Notes: a model not told the origin generated them from the letters alone. A stretch of DNA of 64,000 nucleotides from Fodinibacter sp963707895 (GCA_963707895.1 CAVPRS010000004.1:41809-105808), one strand, 5' to 3'. Counted from the stretch's first letter, positions 28,256-37,002 are shown. Program-made: numbers and translations.

Positions 28256-29304
28256 GTCAGCGCCCGACACCGGATGCCGTCCACGCACCGGCGCCGTCGG
28301 CGTCCCCGACCGCACCGGTGCGGGCCACCGGCATCGGGTCGTGGCCAGGCACCTCCGTCCGCGAGGCCGTGCGCACGGTGCGCGACCTGCTCGTCGACGG
28401 CGAGGGCGGAGGGCTGCCGCACCTGCCCGAGACCCCGGCGCGGGGCCCGGGGGCCGACATCATCGGACGGGCCGCCGGGCTGCTCGTCGAGCTGCCGGTC
28501 GACCTCCAGCCGAGCGGGTGGCGGTTCGTCGACCGGCCGGGGCTCGACGCGTCGCGCACGGCGTCGATGCACCGTGAGGACCTCGACGAGCTCGCCGAGG
28601 CCTACGACGGCTACGAGGGTGCCCTGAAGGTCCAGGTCGCCGGGCCGTGGACCCTCGCGGCGTCGTTGCGGCTCAACCGGGGCGAGCGGGTGGTGGCCGA
28701 CCCCGGCGCGGTGGCCGACCTCGTGGCGTCCCTCACCGACGGCATCCGCGCCTACGTGGCCGACGTCCGGCGGCTCGTGCCGGGGGCGCAGGTCGTGCTG
28801 CAGCTCGACGAGCCGTCGCTGCCCGCCGTGCTCGAGGGCTCGTTGCCCACCTCCTCGGGCTTCGGGCGCGTGCGCGCCGTCGACCCCACCGACGTGATGC
28901 GCGGCGTCGAGGCGGTGCTCGCCGGTCACGACGGTGACACCGTCGTGCACTGCTGCCACCCGTCCGCGCCGCTGCCGCTGCTGCGCGCCACCGGCGCCGG
29001 GGCGCTCGCGGTCGACCTGACCGCCGCCACGCCCGCCCGGTGGGAGTCGGTGGCCGCCACGCTCGATGCCGGCACCTCGGTGTGGGCCGGGTGCCTGCCG
29101 ACCGACGGCAGCGGCACCGATGCGGGCGCTCGCGCACTCGTGCTCGAGGGGTTCGAGCGCGCGGGCCTGGGGGCCGACGCCCTGCGAGGGTTGGTCGTCT
29201 CACCGGCCTGCGGGCTGGCCGCACTCACACCCGAGGGGGCCCGGCACGTTCTCCGTGCGGCACTCGACACCGCGCGCCGACTCGGAGAGGACGTGACGAC
29301 GTGA
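28252..29304 (+). CDS. MetE-like (cobalamin-independent methionine synthase family) protein
   Basis: 350 residues resembling only the C-terminal catalytic barrel of MetE/UROD superfamily. Opens with TGIGSWPGTSVREAVRTV; has GPWTLAASLRLNRGERVV, LQLDEPSLPAVLEG, TVVHCCHPSAPLPLLR and VSPACGLAAL, where His/Cys and a later Cys could hold zinc. Proteins of this type (Rv3015c in M. tuberculosis) are conserved near ligA and mnmA in actinobacteria, without proven function; full MetE also has an N-terminal barrel missing here. GTG at 28252 overlaps the preceding stop (GTGA), and its own TGA overlaps the next GTG, so three genes are coupled. Confidence 0.85.
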   Translation: MSQRPTPDAVHAPAPSASPTAPVRATGIGSWPGTSVREAVRTVRDLLVDGEGGGLPHLPETPARGPGADIIGRAAGLLVELPVDLQPSGWRFVDRPGLDASRTASMHREDLDELAEAYDGYEGALKVQVAGPWTLAASLRLNRGERVVADPGAVADLVASLTDGIRAYVADVRRLVPGAQVVLQLDEPSLPAVLEGSLPTSSGFGRVRAVDPTDVMRGVEAVLAGHDGDTVVHCCHPSAPLPLLRATGAGALAVDLTAATPARWESVAATLDAGTSVWAGCLPTDGSGTDAGARALVLEGFERAGLGADALRGLVVSPACGLAALTPEGARHVLRAALDTARRLGEDVTT

Positions 29305-30284
29305 CGCAGCAGCCACGCGTTCCCTGGCAGGTGAAGTACCTCGCGCTCGTGCTCATCTGGGGCTCCAGCTTCCTCCTCATGAAGGTGGGCCTCGAGTCGC
29401 TGTCGGCGGTGCAGATCTCCGGCCTGCGGATCCTCTCCGGGGCCGCGGTCATCAGCGTGCTGCTGCTGGCCAAGGGTGGCCGGCTGCCGACCGGCGGGCG
29501 GGTGTGGGCCCACCTGTTCGTCTGCGGCCTCTTCCTCGGTGCGCTGCCGTTCACGCTGTTCGCGTTGTCCGAGACCCGGATCAGCTCGGCGCTGGCCGGC
29601 ATCGGCAACGCCACGACACCGATCGTCGCGGTCCTGGCGACCATCGCCATCCTGCCGGGCGAGCGGGTCACCGGCAGCCGGCTCGTGGCCGTGCTCGTCG
29701 GGTTCCTCGGCGTCGTGACGATCATGCAGCCGTGGACCTCGGTCGACCGGCCCGACCTCGTCGGCTTCTCGATGGCTCTGGTGGGTGGCGCGAGCTACGG
29801 CATCGGCTGGACCTACAACCGGCGCTTCCTCAGCGGCGTCGACCTCGGCGGGCTGTCGCAGCCGGCCGCCACCCTGCTCACCGCACTGGTGCTCATGGTT
29901 CCGGTCATGCTCGGCTGGGCCGCCTTCCAGCCGGAGGGGCTCGCGGCCATCTGGTCCTACGACGCCCCCGACTCGGGGACGTGGTTCTGGCTGCCGCTCG
30001 CGTGCGTGCTCGTGCTCGGGCTGGTCGGCACCGGCTTCGCCTACATGCTGCAGTTCGACGTCGTGCGCGGTGCCGGCCCGGTCATCGGGTCGACGATCAC
30101 CTACCTGATCCCGGTGGTGTCGGTGCTGCTCGGGGTGTTCGTGCTCGGCGAGTCGCTCGGTCCCTGGCAGCTCGTCGGGTTCGCGATCGTGCTCAGCGCG
30201 GCGTTCGTCGTCAACCGCAAGCCGCGCGCGCCCGAAGCCGCCTCGGTGCGCGAGCGCGAGCAGATCGTCAGCCGGGGTCGCTGA
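29301..30284 (+). CDS. EamA/DMT-superfamily transporter
   Basis: 327 residues with ten hydrophobic segments in two EamA repeats (about 8-140 and 155-310). Begins VPWQVKYLALVLIWGSSFLLMKVGLESL, a standard EamA opening, and the end of each repeat has the usual pattern (LSETRISSALAGIGNATTPIV; VRGAGPVIGSTITYLIPVVSVLLGVFVLGE). Likely a proton-driven metabolite or amino-acid exporter; substrate unknown. GTG at 29301 overlaps the MetE-like stop. The 3' end overlaps the opposing membrane-protein gene by 17 bp. Confidence 0.92.
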   Translation: MTQQPRVPWQVKYLALVLIWGSSFLLMKVGLESLSAVQISGLRILSGAAVISVLLLAKGGRLPTGGRVWAHLFVCGLFLGALPFTLFALSETRISSALAGIGNATTPIVAVLATIAILPGERVTGSRLVAVLVGFLGVVTIMQPWTSVDRPDLVGFSMALVGGASYGIGWTYNRRFLSGVDLGGLSQPAATLLTALVLMVPVMLGWAAFQPEGLAAIWSYDAPDSGTWFWLPLACVLVLGLVGTGFAYMLQFDVVRGAGPVIGSTITYLIPVVSVLLGVFVLGESLGPWQLVGFAIVLSAAFVVNRKPRAPEAASVREREQIVSRGR

Positions 30285-30822
30285 CCCCGTCGGCGGGCGT
30301 CGAGTCGTCCGCGGTGTCGGCCGCCGCCCAGCTGCGGCGGGCGAGCACGGCGACGACGACGGAGACCAGCCCCAGTGCGATGACCGCCAGGAGGCCTCCG
30401 ACGAACTCGCGGGGTGGCCCGGAGGCGTCGGCGGTGCTCCCGGCTCCGGTCGGTGCGGCCAGCACCGCCCGTGACGTCAGCACGGCCTGGACCACGGAGA
30501 CACCGCCGAGCACGAGGAGCAGGGTCCAGCCCTCGCGTCGGCCGCGGCGCAGCGCGCGCACCGACCACCAGGCCCACCAGAGCAGGCCGAGCGCCACGAG
30601 CACGATGGGCGCTCCGGCCAGCCGCACGAGACCGCGGTCGGCGGAGTCCGCCTCGGAGAGGAACGCGACCCGCACCCAGAGCGCGATGGCGACTATGAGC
30701 AGGGCCGACCAGACCCCGATCAGGGCGAAACCAGCCGTGCGCCACCGGTCGCCGGGGCGCGCGACGGGAGCCTGCGAGGCGACGGAGGCCGACGGCGTCC
30801 GGGAGCCCGGCGAGCCGCTCAC
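30268..30822 (-). CDS. Four-TM membrane protein of unknown function
   Basis: 184 residues, with hydrophobic segments near 30-50 (TAGFALIGVWSALLIVAIALWV), 68-88, 98-118 and 140-162 (VGGLLAVIALGLVSVVVAVLA). Family not recognised. The GTG at 30820-30822 overlaps the acyl-CoA ligase stop by 4 bp, so it is the second gene of a fadD-like operon and translationally coupled. Its 3' end runs 17 bp into the EamA gene on the other strand. Confidence 0.75.
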   Translation of the reverse strand: MSGSPGSRTPSASVASQAPVARPGDRWRTAGFALIGVWSALLIVAIALWVRVAFLSEADSADRGLVRLAGAPIVLVALGLLWWAWWSVRALRRGRREGWTLLLVLGGVSVVQAVLTSRAVLAAPTGAGSTADASGPPREFVGGLLAVIALGLVSVVVAVLARRSWAAADTADDSTPADGVSDPG

Positions 30823-32318
30823 TCCCCGTCCGGGGCGTGCACCTCACGCCGCAGGATCTTGCCCGTCGGGCCCTTGGGCAGCTCGGGCACGACCCACACC
30901 TTGCGGGGGTACTTGTAGGCGGCGATCCGCTCCTTGGTGAAGTCGATGATGTCCTGCGGGGTGGCCGTGGCGCCCTCGCGCAGGGCGACCGCGGCGCCGA
31001 CCTGCTCGCCCATCAGGTCGTCGGGCATGCCGACGACGGCGACCTCGACGACGTCGGGGTGGGTGTAGATGACCTCCTCGACCTCGCGCGGGTACACGTT
31101 CATGCCGCCGCGCAGGATCATGTCCTTCTTGCGGTCGACGATCGTGAAGTAGCCCTCGTCGTCCATCGTCGCGAGGTCGCCGGTGCGGAACCAGCCGTCG
31201 GGGATGGCCTCGGCCGTCGCCTCGGGCTTGCCCCAGTAACCCTTCATCACGTTGTCGCCGCGGATCGCGATCTCGCCGACCTCGCCGTGCGCCACCTCGT
31301 TGCCGTCGAGGTCGACGCACCTCATCTCGCAGCCGGGGATCGCGACGCCGATGGTGCCGGGCTTGCGCTCGCGGTCGGGCATGTTGAACGAGGCGACGGG
31401 CGAGGTCTCGGACAAGCCGTAGCCCTCGAGGATGATGCAGCCGAACTTGTCCTCGAACGAGCGCATCACCTCGAGCGGCATCGCGGAGCCGCCGGAGGCG
31501 CAGACCCGCAGCGCCGAGGTGTCCATGCCGTCGGACTGCGGGTGGTTGAGGATCGCCGCGTACATCGTCGGCACGCCCTGCATGATCGTGACGTGCTCCT
31601 TCTCGATCACCTCGATGGCCGCGGCGGGGTCGAATCGGGGGATGAGGGCCAGGCTCGCCCCGGCGAGGGTCGCGGCGTTCAGGCCGACGACCAGGCCGAA
31701 CACGTGGAACAGCGGCAGGCAGCCCATGACGATGTCGTCGGGGGTGATCTGCTGGATCGACGTGGAACAGCGCTGGGCATTGAGGTTGATGTTGCTGTGG
31801 GTGAGCTCGGCGCCCTTGGGTCGGCCCGTGGTGCCGGAGGTGTACAGGATGATCGCGGTGTCGTCGTCGGCGCGCTCGTGCGGCACGGCGATCGGGTCCC
31901 CGCCCACCAGGGTGCCCTCGACCGGGCCCATCGGGCCGCACTCGATGATCGTGGTGCCGGCGTTCGCCGCGCCCTTGGTGGCCTCGGCCACGAAGTCGGG
32001 CCAGACGAAGGCGATCTTCGCGCCGGAGTCGGTGAAGAAGTAGTCGATTTCTCCGGCCTTGAGCAGCGGGTTCATCGGCACGACGATGCCGCCGGCCAGC
32101 AGGATGCCCCAGTAGACGACGGGGAACGCAGGCACGTTGGGGAGGATGATCGCCACCCGGTCGCCCGGCTGGATGCCGTTGGCGCGCAGGGCTCCCGCCA
32201 CCTTGGCGGCCATGCCGTGCAGCTGGGCGTAGGTGACGCCCTGGCCGTTGACCCGCAGCGCGGCCTGCTCCGGGTACTTCGCGGCGGTGTTGGTCAGGTT
32301 CGTCGCGAGGTTGGTCAT
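30819..32318 (-). CDS. Long-chain acyl-CoA synthetase (AMP-forming ligase)
   Basis: Activates a fatty acid (or related carboxylate) with ATP to acyl-AMP then acyl-CoA. 499 residues. ANL-family motifs: A3 P-loop ILYTSGTTGRPKGAELTH, A5 EGYGLSETSPVASF, A7/A8 GWFRTGDLATMDDEGYFTIVDRKKDMI, and C-terminal lysine in PKGPTGKILRRE. The ATG at 32316-32318 has AGGAG at 8-nt spacing; frame remains open upstream through the family-1 repeat but without similarity. About 120 bp upstream a perfect 7-bp inverted repeat (32437-32457) may be an operator. Substrate chain length cannot be read. Confidence 0.93.
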   Translation of the reverse strand: MTNLATNLTNTAAKYPEQAALRVNGQGVTYAQLHGMAAKVAGALRANGIQPGDRVAIILPNVPAFPVVYWGILLAGGIVVPMNPLLKAGEIDYFFTDSGAKIAFVWPDFVAEATKGAANAGTTIIECGPMGPVEGTLVGGDPIAVPHERADDDTAIILYTSGTTGRPKGAELTHSNINLNAQRCSTSIQQITPDDIVMGCLPLFHVFGLVVGLNAATLAGASLALIPRFDPAAAIEVIEKEHVTIMQGVPTMYAAILNHPQSDGMDTSALRVCASGGSAMPLEVMRSFEDKFGCIILEGYGLSETSPVASFNMPDRERKPGTIGVAIPGCEMRCVDLDGNEVAHGEVGEIAIRGDNVMKGYWGKPEATAEAIPDGWFRTGDLATMDDEGYFTIVDRKKDMILRGGMNVYPREVEEVIYTHPDVVEVAVVGMPDDLMGEQVGAAVALREGATATPQDIIDFTKERIAAYKYPRKVWVVPELPKGPTGKILRREVHAPDGE

Positions 32319-32436
32319 GAGGAAGCTCCTGAGGGTCCGGCGTCGGTGGCGGCTGCCCCATCCTGACCCTCGAGGCCGTCGGCGCGCCAGAGAATCCCCG
32401 GTCCAGTTCGTCGAGCCCGGGATGACTGGCGCCGGG

Positions 32437-32457
32437 ACAGATCGGCGGCTGATCTGT
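32437..32457. promoter_or_regulatory. Inverted repeat upstream of acyl-CoA ligase, candidate operator
   Basis: ACAGATC-GGCGGCT-GATCTGT: perfect 7-bp arms around a 7-bp spacer, 119 bp upstream of the ligase ATG. This size is usual for TetR- or GntR-family operators. The 336-bp spacer 32319-32654 also holds a minus-strand CAGGAT (about 32360-32365) as a possible -10 for the ligase and family-1 repeat copy C. Confidence 0.45.
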
Positions 32458-32525
32458 GGATGGTGCTCCCGGCATCCGGCACCTGTGGACCACCGATCCG
32501 ACGTGGGTGGGCGCGCGCTTCGCAC

Positions 32526-32596
32526 CGGAACCCTCACCTTCGCACCACAACGGTTCCGGTGCGGACCTGAAGGTTCCGGGATCGGGCGAGAAAGTT
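32526..32596 (+). repeat. Palindromic repeat family 1, copy C (left outer arm missing, diverged)
   Basis: Left inner arm GGAACCCTCACCTTCGCACC, loop about ACAACGGTTCC, right arm GGTGCGGACCTGAAGG followed by TTCCGGGATCGGGCGAGAAA and GTT. Same orientation as copies A and B, with changes in the stem. It lies in the divergent region between the acyl-CoA ligase and the DinB-like gene. Confidence 0.88.
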
Positions 32597-32654
32597 GGGA
32601 CCGAGCGCGCACTCCAACGGCGCCTCGGACGACCACGCCACCTAGGTTTCGAGG

Positions 32655-33233
32655 GTGGACACGGTGACGGCACTGTTGCTCGACCAGCTCGACTTCTACC
32701 TCGAGACGCACCTCTTCCCGCGGCTGCAGGGTCTGGGCGACGAGGAGTACTTCTGGGAGCCGGCTCCGGACTGCTGGTCCGTGGTCGAAGGTCCGAACGG
32801 GTGGCAGCTCCAGCACGTGTGGCCGGAGCCGGACCCGCCACCGATGACGACCATCGGCTGGCGCCTGGCCCACATCTCCGCCAGCAACATCGGCACGCGC
32901 GCCAACGCCTTCTTCGGCGGCTCGTGGGGCCACGACCTCTTCGTCGGAGCGGGGGTCCCCGAGGGCGTCACCTTCAACGACCCACGGTTCACGCCCCCCA
33001 TCCCGCCAACCGCCGCCGAGGCGATTGCCCAGCTGCACCAGGTGTCGCAGCAGTGGCGAGACGGCATCGCCGGCCTGGGTGACGCCCGGCTCCTCGCGCC
33101 GATCGGCCCCTTCGGGGGCTGGTTCGCCGAGGAGCCGCTGGCGGCGCTGGTGCTGCACGTGTCGCGCGAGACGATGCACCATGGCGGCGAGGTCGGCGTG
33201 CTCCGCGACCTCTTCCGCGCCGCCCACGGATGA
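32655..33233 (+). CDS. DinB-like (DUF664-type) metal-dependent protein
   Basis: 192 residues forming a DinB four-helix-bundle type protein. Candidate metal histidines: WRLAHISASNIGTR (about His74) and LHVSRETMHHGGEVGVLRD (about His177-178), the conserved pair positions of the superfamily. Such proteins include mycothiol- or bacillithiol-dependent transferases; the activity is unknown. GTG at 32655 is 6 nt after TAGGTT (32643-32648) and has no Shine-Dalgarno: leaderless candidate. No partner gene is obvious. Confidence 0.85.
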   Translation: MDTVTALLLDQLDFYLETHLFPRLQGLGDEEYFWEPAPDCWSVVEGPNGWQLQHVWPEPDPPPMTTIGWRLAHISASNIGTRANAFFGGSWGHDLFVGAGVPEGVTFNDPRFTPPIPPTAAEAIAQLHQVSQQWRDGIAGLGDARLLAPIGPFGGWFAEEPLAALVLHVSRETMHHGGEVGVLRDLFRAAHG

Positions 33234-33321
33234 GGACCGGAGCCGCCGCGCTCGTCCTCGAGCAGCTGGTGGCACCGAAACCCGGTTGACCACGATGGTC
33301 GGCGGCCCGCCCAATGGTCGC

Positions 33322-33882
33322 GTGACCACGCCACGCACCGTCGTCCTCGTCGAGGGGCACAGCGACGCGGTGGCGCTGCACACCCTGGCGAGGCGTCAGG
33401 GGCGGGACCTCGTCGCGGAGGGGGTCGACGTCATCCCCATGGACGGCGTCACCAACACCCGGGTCTTCGCGTCCCGCTACGGGCCGGACGGCCTCGGCAT
33501 CCCCCTTGCGGGTCTGTACGACCTGCCCGCGGAGGCGATCCTGCAGCGTGGGCTGGCGGCCGCGGGGCTGCCCGAGGCCCTCGAGCCCGACGGTCCGGCC
33601 CGACTCGGGTTCTTCGCCTGCTCCGCCGACCTCGAGGACGAGCTCCTGCGGGCCCTCGGCACGCCGGCCGCCGAGGACGTCATCGAGGCGGCCGGAGAGG
33701 CCCAGTCGCTGCGACTCCTGGCCGGGATGCCGGCCCAGCGCGGCTGGACCCGCGAGGCCGTCCTCAAGCGCTTCCTGGGGTCGCGGTCCGGGCGCAAGGC
33801 ACGCTACGCCGAGCTGTTCGTCGACGCCCTGGAGCCCGGCCGCGTCCCGGAGCCTCTGGCCGCCGTGCTCGCCCGGGTCTGA
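33322..33882 (+). CDS. Stand-alone OLD-type TOPRIM domain protein
   Basis: 186 residues. The TOPRIM glutamate motif is at the start (TVVLVEGHSDAVALHTLARR) and the acidic motif near the middle (LGFFACSADLEDELLRALG), as in the nuclease half of OLD-family proteins (often annotated ATP-dependent endonuclease or TOPRIM nucleotidyl transferase/hydrolase domain). No ABC-type ATPase domain is fused or adjacent, so it may be a nuclease or nucleotide-binding relic with another partner. GTG at 33322 is preferred; an upstream GTG/ATG-type opening (about 33295) would add PPNGRV. Weak CCCAAT lies 6 nt upstream. Confidence 0.75.
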   Translation: MTTPRTVVLVEGHSDAVALHTLARRQGRDLVAEGVDVIPMDGVTNTRVFASRYGPDGLGIPLAGLYDLPAEAILQRGLAAAGLPEALEPDGPARLGFFACSADLEDELLRALGTPAAEDVIEAAGEAQSLRLLAGMPAQRGWTREAVLKRFLGSRSGRKARYAELFVDALEPGRVPEPLAAVLARV

Positions 33883-33964
33883 CCGGAGCAGTGGACACCG
33901 ACCACCCAGCGCGACGAGCATCGGTGCGAGACATCCGCCGACGACAGGGGACCCCGTGCGAGCC

Positions 33965-34309
33965 ATGCGCATCACCACCAACCTCGCGGTGGCCGACATC
34001 GAGACGGCGAAGGGCTTCTACACCGACTACCTCGGCCTGGCCACCGAGGAGTTCAACCTGGGCTGGGTGGCCCGCTTCACCGACCGCGAGACCGGGGCGC
34101 ACGTGCAGCTGGTCACCGCGGACCTCACCTCGCCCGAGGACTCGTCGATCTCGGTCCACGCGGATGACGTCGACGCCGCCTACCGCGAGGCGCAGGAGCG
34201 CGGCTACGAGATCGTGCACCCGCTGACCACCGAGGAGTGGGGGGTGCGCCGCTTCCACGTGCGCGCTCCCGACGGAACCGTCGTCAACGTCGTCGCGCAC
34301 CGAGCCTGA
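33965..34309 (+). CDS. VOC (glyoxalase/bleomycin-resistance) family protein
   Basis: 114 residues, a single VOC unit of two beta-alpha-beta-beta-beta modules: ITTNLAVADIETAKGFYTDYLGL, then EDSSISVHADDVDAAYREAQERGYE and WGVRRFHVRAPDGTVVNVVAH. VOC proteins are metal-dependent lyases, dioxygenases or binding proteins; function not assignable. The start is uncertain: an in-frame GTG at 33956 has AGGGGA just upstream and would add three residues, while ATG at 33965 gives the usual family opening. Confidence 0.83.
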   Translation: MRITTNLAVADIETAKGFYTDYLGLATEEFNLGWVARFTDRETGAHVQLVTADLTSPEDSSISVHADDVDAAYREAQERGYEIVHPLTTEEWGVRRFHVRAPDGTVVNVVAHRA

Positions 34310-34339
34310 GGGCCTGGTTCTCGTGGCTGGGGGGGCGCC

Positions 34340-34825
34340 GTGATCACCGTCGAGGAGTACCTCAGGTACTGCGACCAGGCCCTCGACGCGTATGCCGCGA
34401 TCGTCACCGAGCTCGGCGACGACCTCGTCAACGCGCGCCTCGACGGCATCCCGGGCTCGAACTCGGCCTTCGCGCTCGTCACCCACGTGCAGGGGATGAC
34501 GACCCGTTGGGTGCGGACGGTCAACCGCGGCATCGTCGTGCCTCGCGACCGCCCCGCCGAGTTCACCGCCACCGGGACGGTCGACGACGCGCTGCGGATC
34601 GTCGCCGCCACGCGCGCCGTGCTGCACGAGGACGCCCGGGCGGCCTCCCCGCGGGAGCTGCCGGTGAACCCCGCGCACGAGAAGGACGGCTCGATCTCGT
34701 ACGCGACCCAGGGCGACGTGCTGCTGCACGTCTACGAGGAGCTGGCCCAGCACCTCGGCCAGCTCGAGGTGACCCGCGACGTCCTGCTCGCGACCCGCGC
34801 CGGAGGCAGCGCGGGATCCGCCTGA
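34340..34825 (+). CDS. DinB/mycothiol-dependent maleylpyruvate isomerase-type protein
   Basis: 161 residues. Four-helix-bundle features: VEEYLRYCDQALDAYAAIVTELGDD, the first metal histidine in ALVTHVQGMTTRWV, and the C-terminal HVYEELAQHLGQLEVTRDVLL with two histidines; these match the DinB_2/DUF664 family. Many actinobacterial members are thought to use mycothiol. GTG at 34340 is preceded by GGGGGGGCGCC. It sits between the VOC gene (30 bp upstream) and ligA (29 bp downstream), all on the same strand; ligA seems to have its own -10. Confidence 0.82.
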   Translation: MITVEEYLRYCDQALDAYAAIVTELGDDLVNARLDGIPGSNSAFALVTHVQGMTTRWVRTVNRGIVVPRDRPAEFTATGTVDDALRIVAATRAVLHEDARAASPRELPVNPAHEKDGSISYATQGDVLLHVYEELAQHLGQLEVTRDVLLATRAGGSAGSA

Positions 34826-34854
34826 GTGTCGGTGGGCTGCGGCAGGATGGGCGG

Positions 34855-36996
34855 GTGAGCGAGACGCCGACCGACCCCGCCGCGCAGCAGCCGAGCGACG
34901 TGGTGCCCGACGACGACCGGCACGAGTGGGAGACCCTCGCCGAGGAGGCGCGGGGGCACCAGTTCGCCTACCACGTCAAGGACTCACCGACGATCAGCGA
35001 CGGCGAGTACGACCTGCTGATGCGCCGCCTCAACGCCCTCGAGGACGCCCACCCGAGCCTGCGCACCCCCGACAGCCCCACCCAGCAGGTCGGCGGGGCG
35101 ATCTTCTCCACCGACTTCCTGGCGGTCGACCACCTCGAGCGGCTGCTCAGCCTCGACAACGCGTTCTCCACCGAGGAGATGCTCGAGTGGAACGCACGGG
35201 TCACGCGTGACGCGGGCGGCGCCACGCTGCACTACCTGTGCGAGCTCAAGATCGACGGGCTGGCCGTCAACCTCCTCTACGAGAAGGGGCGACTCACCCG
35301 TGCGCTGACCCGTGGCGACGGTCGCACGGGCGAGGACGTCACGCTCAACGTGCGCACCGTGCGCGGCATCCCGACCGAGCTGAAGGCGACCCCGACCTAC
35401 CCGGTGCCCGACCTCGTCGAGGTGCGCGGCGAGGTCTACTTCCCGATCGAGGCGTTCGGTGAGCTCAACGCGCAGCTCGTCGAGGCCGGCAAGCCGCCCT
35501 ACGCCAACCCGCGCAACACGGCGGCCGGATCGTTGCGGCAGAAGGACCCTCGCGTCACCGCGACTCGCGAGCTCCGCATGCTCGTCCACGGCATCGGCAA
35601 GCGCGAGGGGTTCGACCTGAAGCGGCAGAGCGAGGCCTACGCCGCGCTCGGGGCATGGGGCATGCCGGTGTCCACCCACTTCCGGGTCGTCGACACGATC
35701 GAGGAGGTCAACGCCTTCATCGCGCACACGGGCGAGCACCGCCACGACGTCGAGCACGAGATCGACGGCGTCGTCGTCAAGGTCGACGAGATCTCGGTGC
35801 AGCGCCGGCTCGGCTCCACCTCGCGCGCGCCGCGGTGGGCCATCGCCTTCAAGTTCCCGCCCGAGGAGGTCAACACCACCCTCCTCGACATCCAGGTCAA
35901 CGTCGGTCGCACCGGCCGGGTCACGCCGTTCGGGGTCATGCAGCCGGTCGTCGTCGCCGGGTCCACGGTCGAGCGCGCCACGCTGCACAACGCCACCGAG
36001 GTGCAGCGCAAGGGCGTCCTCATCGGCGACACCGTGGTGCTGCGCAAGGCCGGCGACGTCATCCCCGAGATCCTCGGGCCGGTCGTCGACCTGCGCGACG
36101 GCACCGAGCGGGAGTTCGTCATGCCGACGACCTGCCCGGCGTGCGGGACCACGCTCGCCCCCGAGAAGGAGGGCGACAAGGACATCCGGTGCCCCAACAG
36201 CCGGTCCTGCCCGGCGCAGCTGCGCGAGCGGCTGTCGAGCCTGGCCGGGCGCGGGGCCTTCGACATCGAGGCCCTCGGCTACGAGGGCGCGGTCGCCCTG
36301 CTCGACTCGGGGGTCCTCGACGACGAGTCGACCCTGTTCGGCCTGACCGCCGAGGACATCGCCCGCGTCCCGCTCTACACGAGGGCGGCCAAGAAGACCG
36401 ACCCCGACGACGCCGTCGTCGACGGCCGCATCCTGTCGGCCAACGGCCAGAAGCTCGTCGACAACCTCGGTCAGGCGAAGCAGCAGCCGCTCTGGCGCGT
36501 CCTCGTGGCGCTGTCGATCCGCCACGTCGGCCCCACCGCGGCCCGAGCCCTCGCCCAGCACCTCGGCTCGATGCAGCGCATCCGGGAGGCGAGCGTCGAG
36601 GAGCTCGCCGGCGTCGAGGGCGTCGGCTCGGTCATCGCCGAGGCGGTGCGCGACTGGTTCGACAAGCCGGGCAACGAGTGGCACGTCGCGATCGTCGACC
36701 GCTGGGCTGCCGACGGCGTGCGCATGGTCGACGAGCGCGACGAGTCGGTCGAGCAGACCCTCGCCGGGCTCACCGTCGTCGTCACGGGCTCGCTCGAGGG
36801 CTTCTCACGCGACGAGACCAAGGAGGCCATCCTCGCCCGTGGTGGGAAGGCCTCCGGGTCGGTCTCGAAGAAGACCGACTACGTCGTCGTCGGCGAGAAC
36901 GCCGGGTCCAAGGGGGACAAGGCGCTCGAGCTCGGGCTCACCATCCTCGACGAGGCCGGGTTCCGCCGGCTGCTCGAGACGGGCACCGCCGAGTGA
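34855..36996 (+). CDS. ligA: NAD-dependent DNA ligase
   Basis: Seals nicks in replication and repair using NAD+. 713 residues, typical actinobacterial length. In order: Ia domain (to about 70, ISDGEYDLLMRRL), adenylation domain with active-site lysine in CELKIDGLAVNLLYEKG (Lys132), OB fold, C4 zinc finger (CPACGTTL ... CPNSRSCPAQL), helix-hairpin-helix repeats (VGPTAARALAQHLGS, LAGVEGVGSVIAEAV), and C-terminal BRCT (LTVVVTGSLEGFSRDE to GENAGSKGDKALELG). GTG at 34855 is 6 nt after CAGGAT (34843-34848) with no Shine-Dalgarno, a leaderless candidate. Position before gatCAB is conserved in actinobacteria. Confidence 0.97.
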   Translation: MSETPTDPAAQQPSDVVPDDDRHEWETLAEEARGHQFAYHVKDSPTISDGEYDLLMRRLNALEDAHPSLRTPDSPTQQVGGAIFSTDFLAVDHLERLLSLDNAFSTEEMLEWNARVTRDAGGATLHYLCELKIDGLAVNLLYEKGRLTRALTRGDGRTGEDVTLNVRTVRGIPTELKATPTYPVPDLVEVRGEVYFPIEAFGELNAQLVEAGKPPYANPRNTAAGSLRQKDPRVTATRELRMLVHGIGKREGFDLKRQSEAYAALGAWGMPVSTHFRVVDTIEEVNAFIAHTGEHRHDVEHEIDGVVVKVDEISVQRRLGSTSRAPRWAIAFKFPPEEVNTTLLDIQVNVGRTGRVTPFGVMQPVVVAGSTVERATLHNATEVQRKGVLIGDTVVLRKAGDVIPEILGPVVDLRDGTEREFVMPTTCPACGTTLAPEKEGDKDIRCPNSRSCPAQLRERLSSLAGRGAFDIEALGYEGAVALLDSGVLDDESTLFGLTAEDIARVPLYTRAAKKTDPDDAVVDGRILSANGQKLVDNLGQAKQQPLWRVLVALSIRHVGPTAARALAQHLGSMQRIREASVEELAGVEGVGSVIAEAVRDWFDKPGNEWHVAIVDRWAADGVRMVDERDESVEQTLAGLTVVVTGSLEGFSRDETKEAILARGGKASGSVSKKTDYVVVGENAGSKGDKALELGLTILDEAGFRRLLETGTAE

Positions 36997-37002
36997 CCCG
37001 GG

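Noticed and set aside
30285..30940. Plus-strand continuation of open frames past the EamA gene
   Set aside because: Arg/Ser/Thr-rich shadow of the minus-strand membrane protein and acyl-CoA ligase.
32991..33383. Extension of the acyl-CoA ligase frame upstream to 33383
   Set aside because: It crosses repeat copy C and is antisense to the DinB-like gene; the ATG at 32318 has a proper Shine-Dalgarno and family-like N-terminus.
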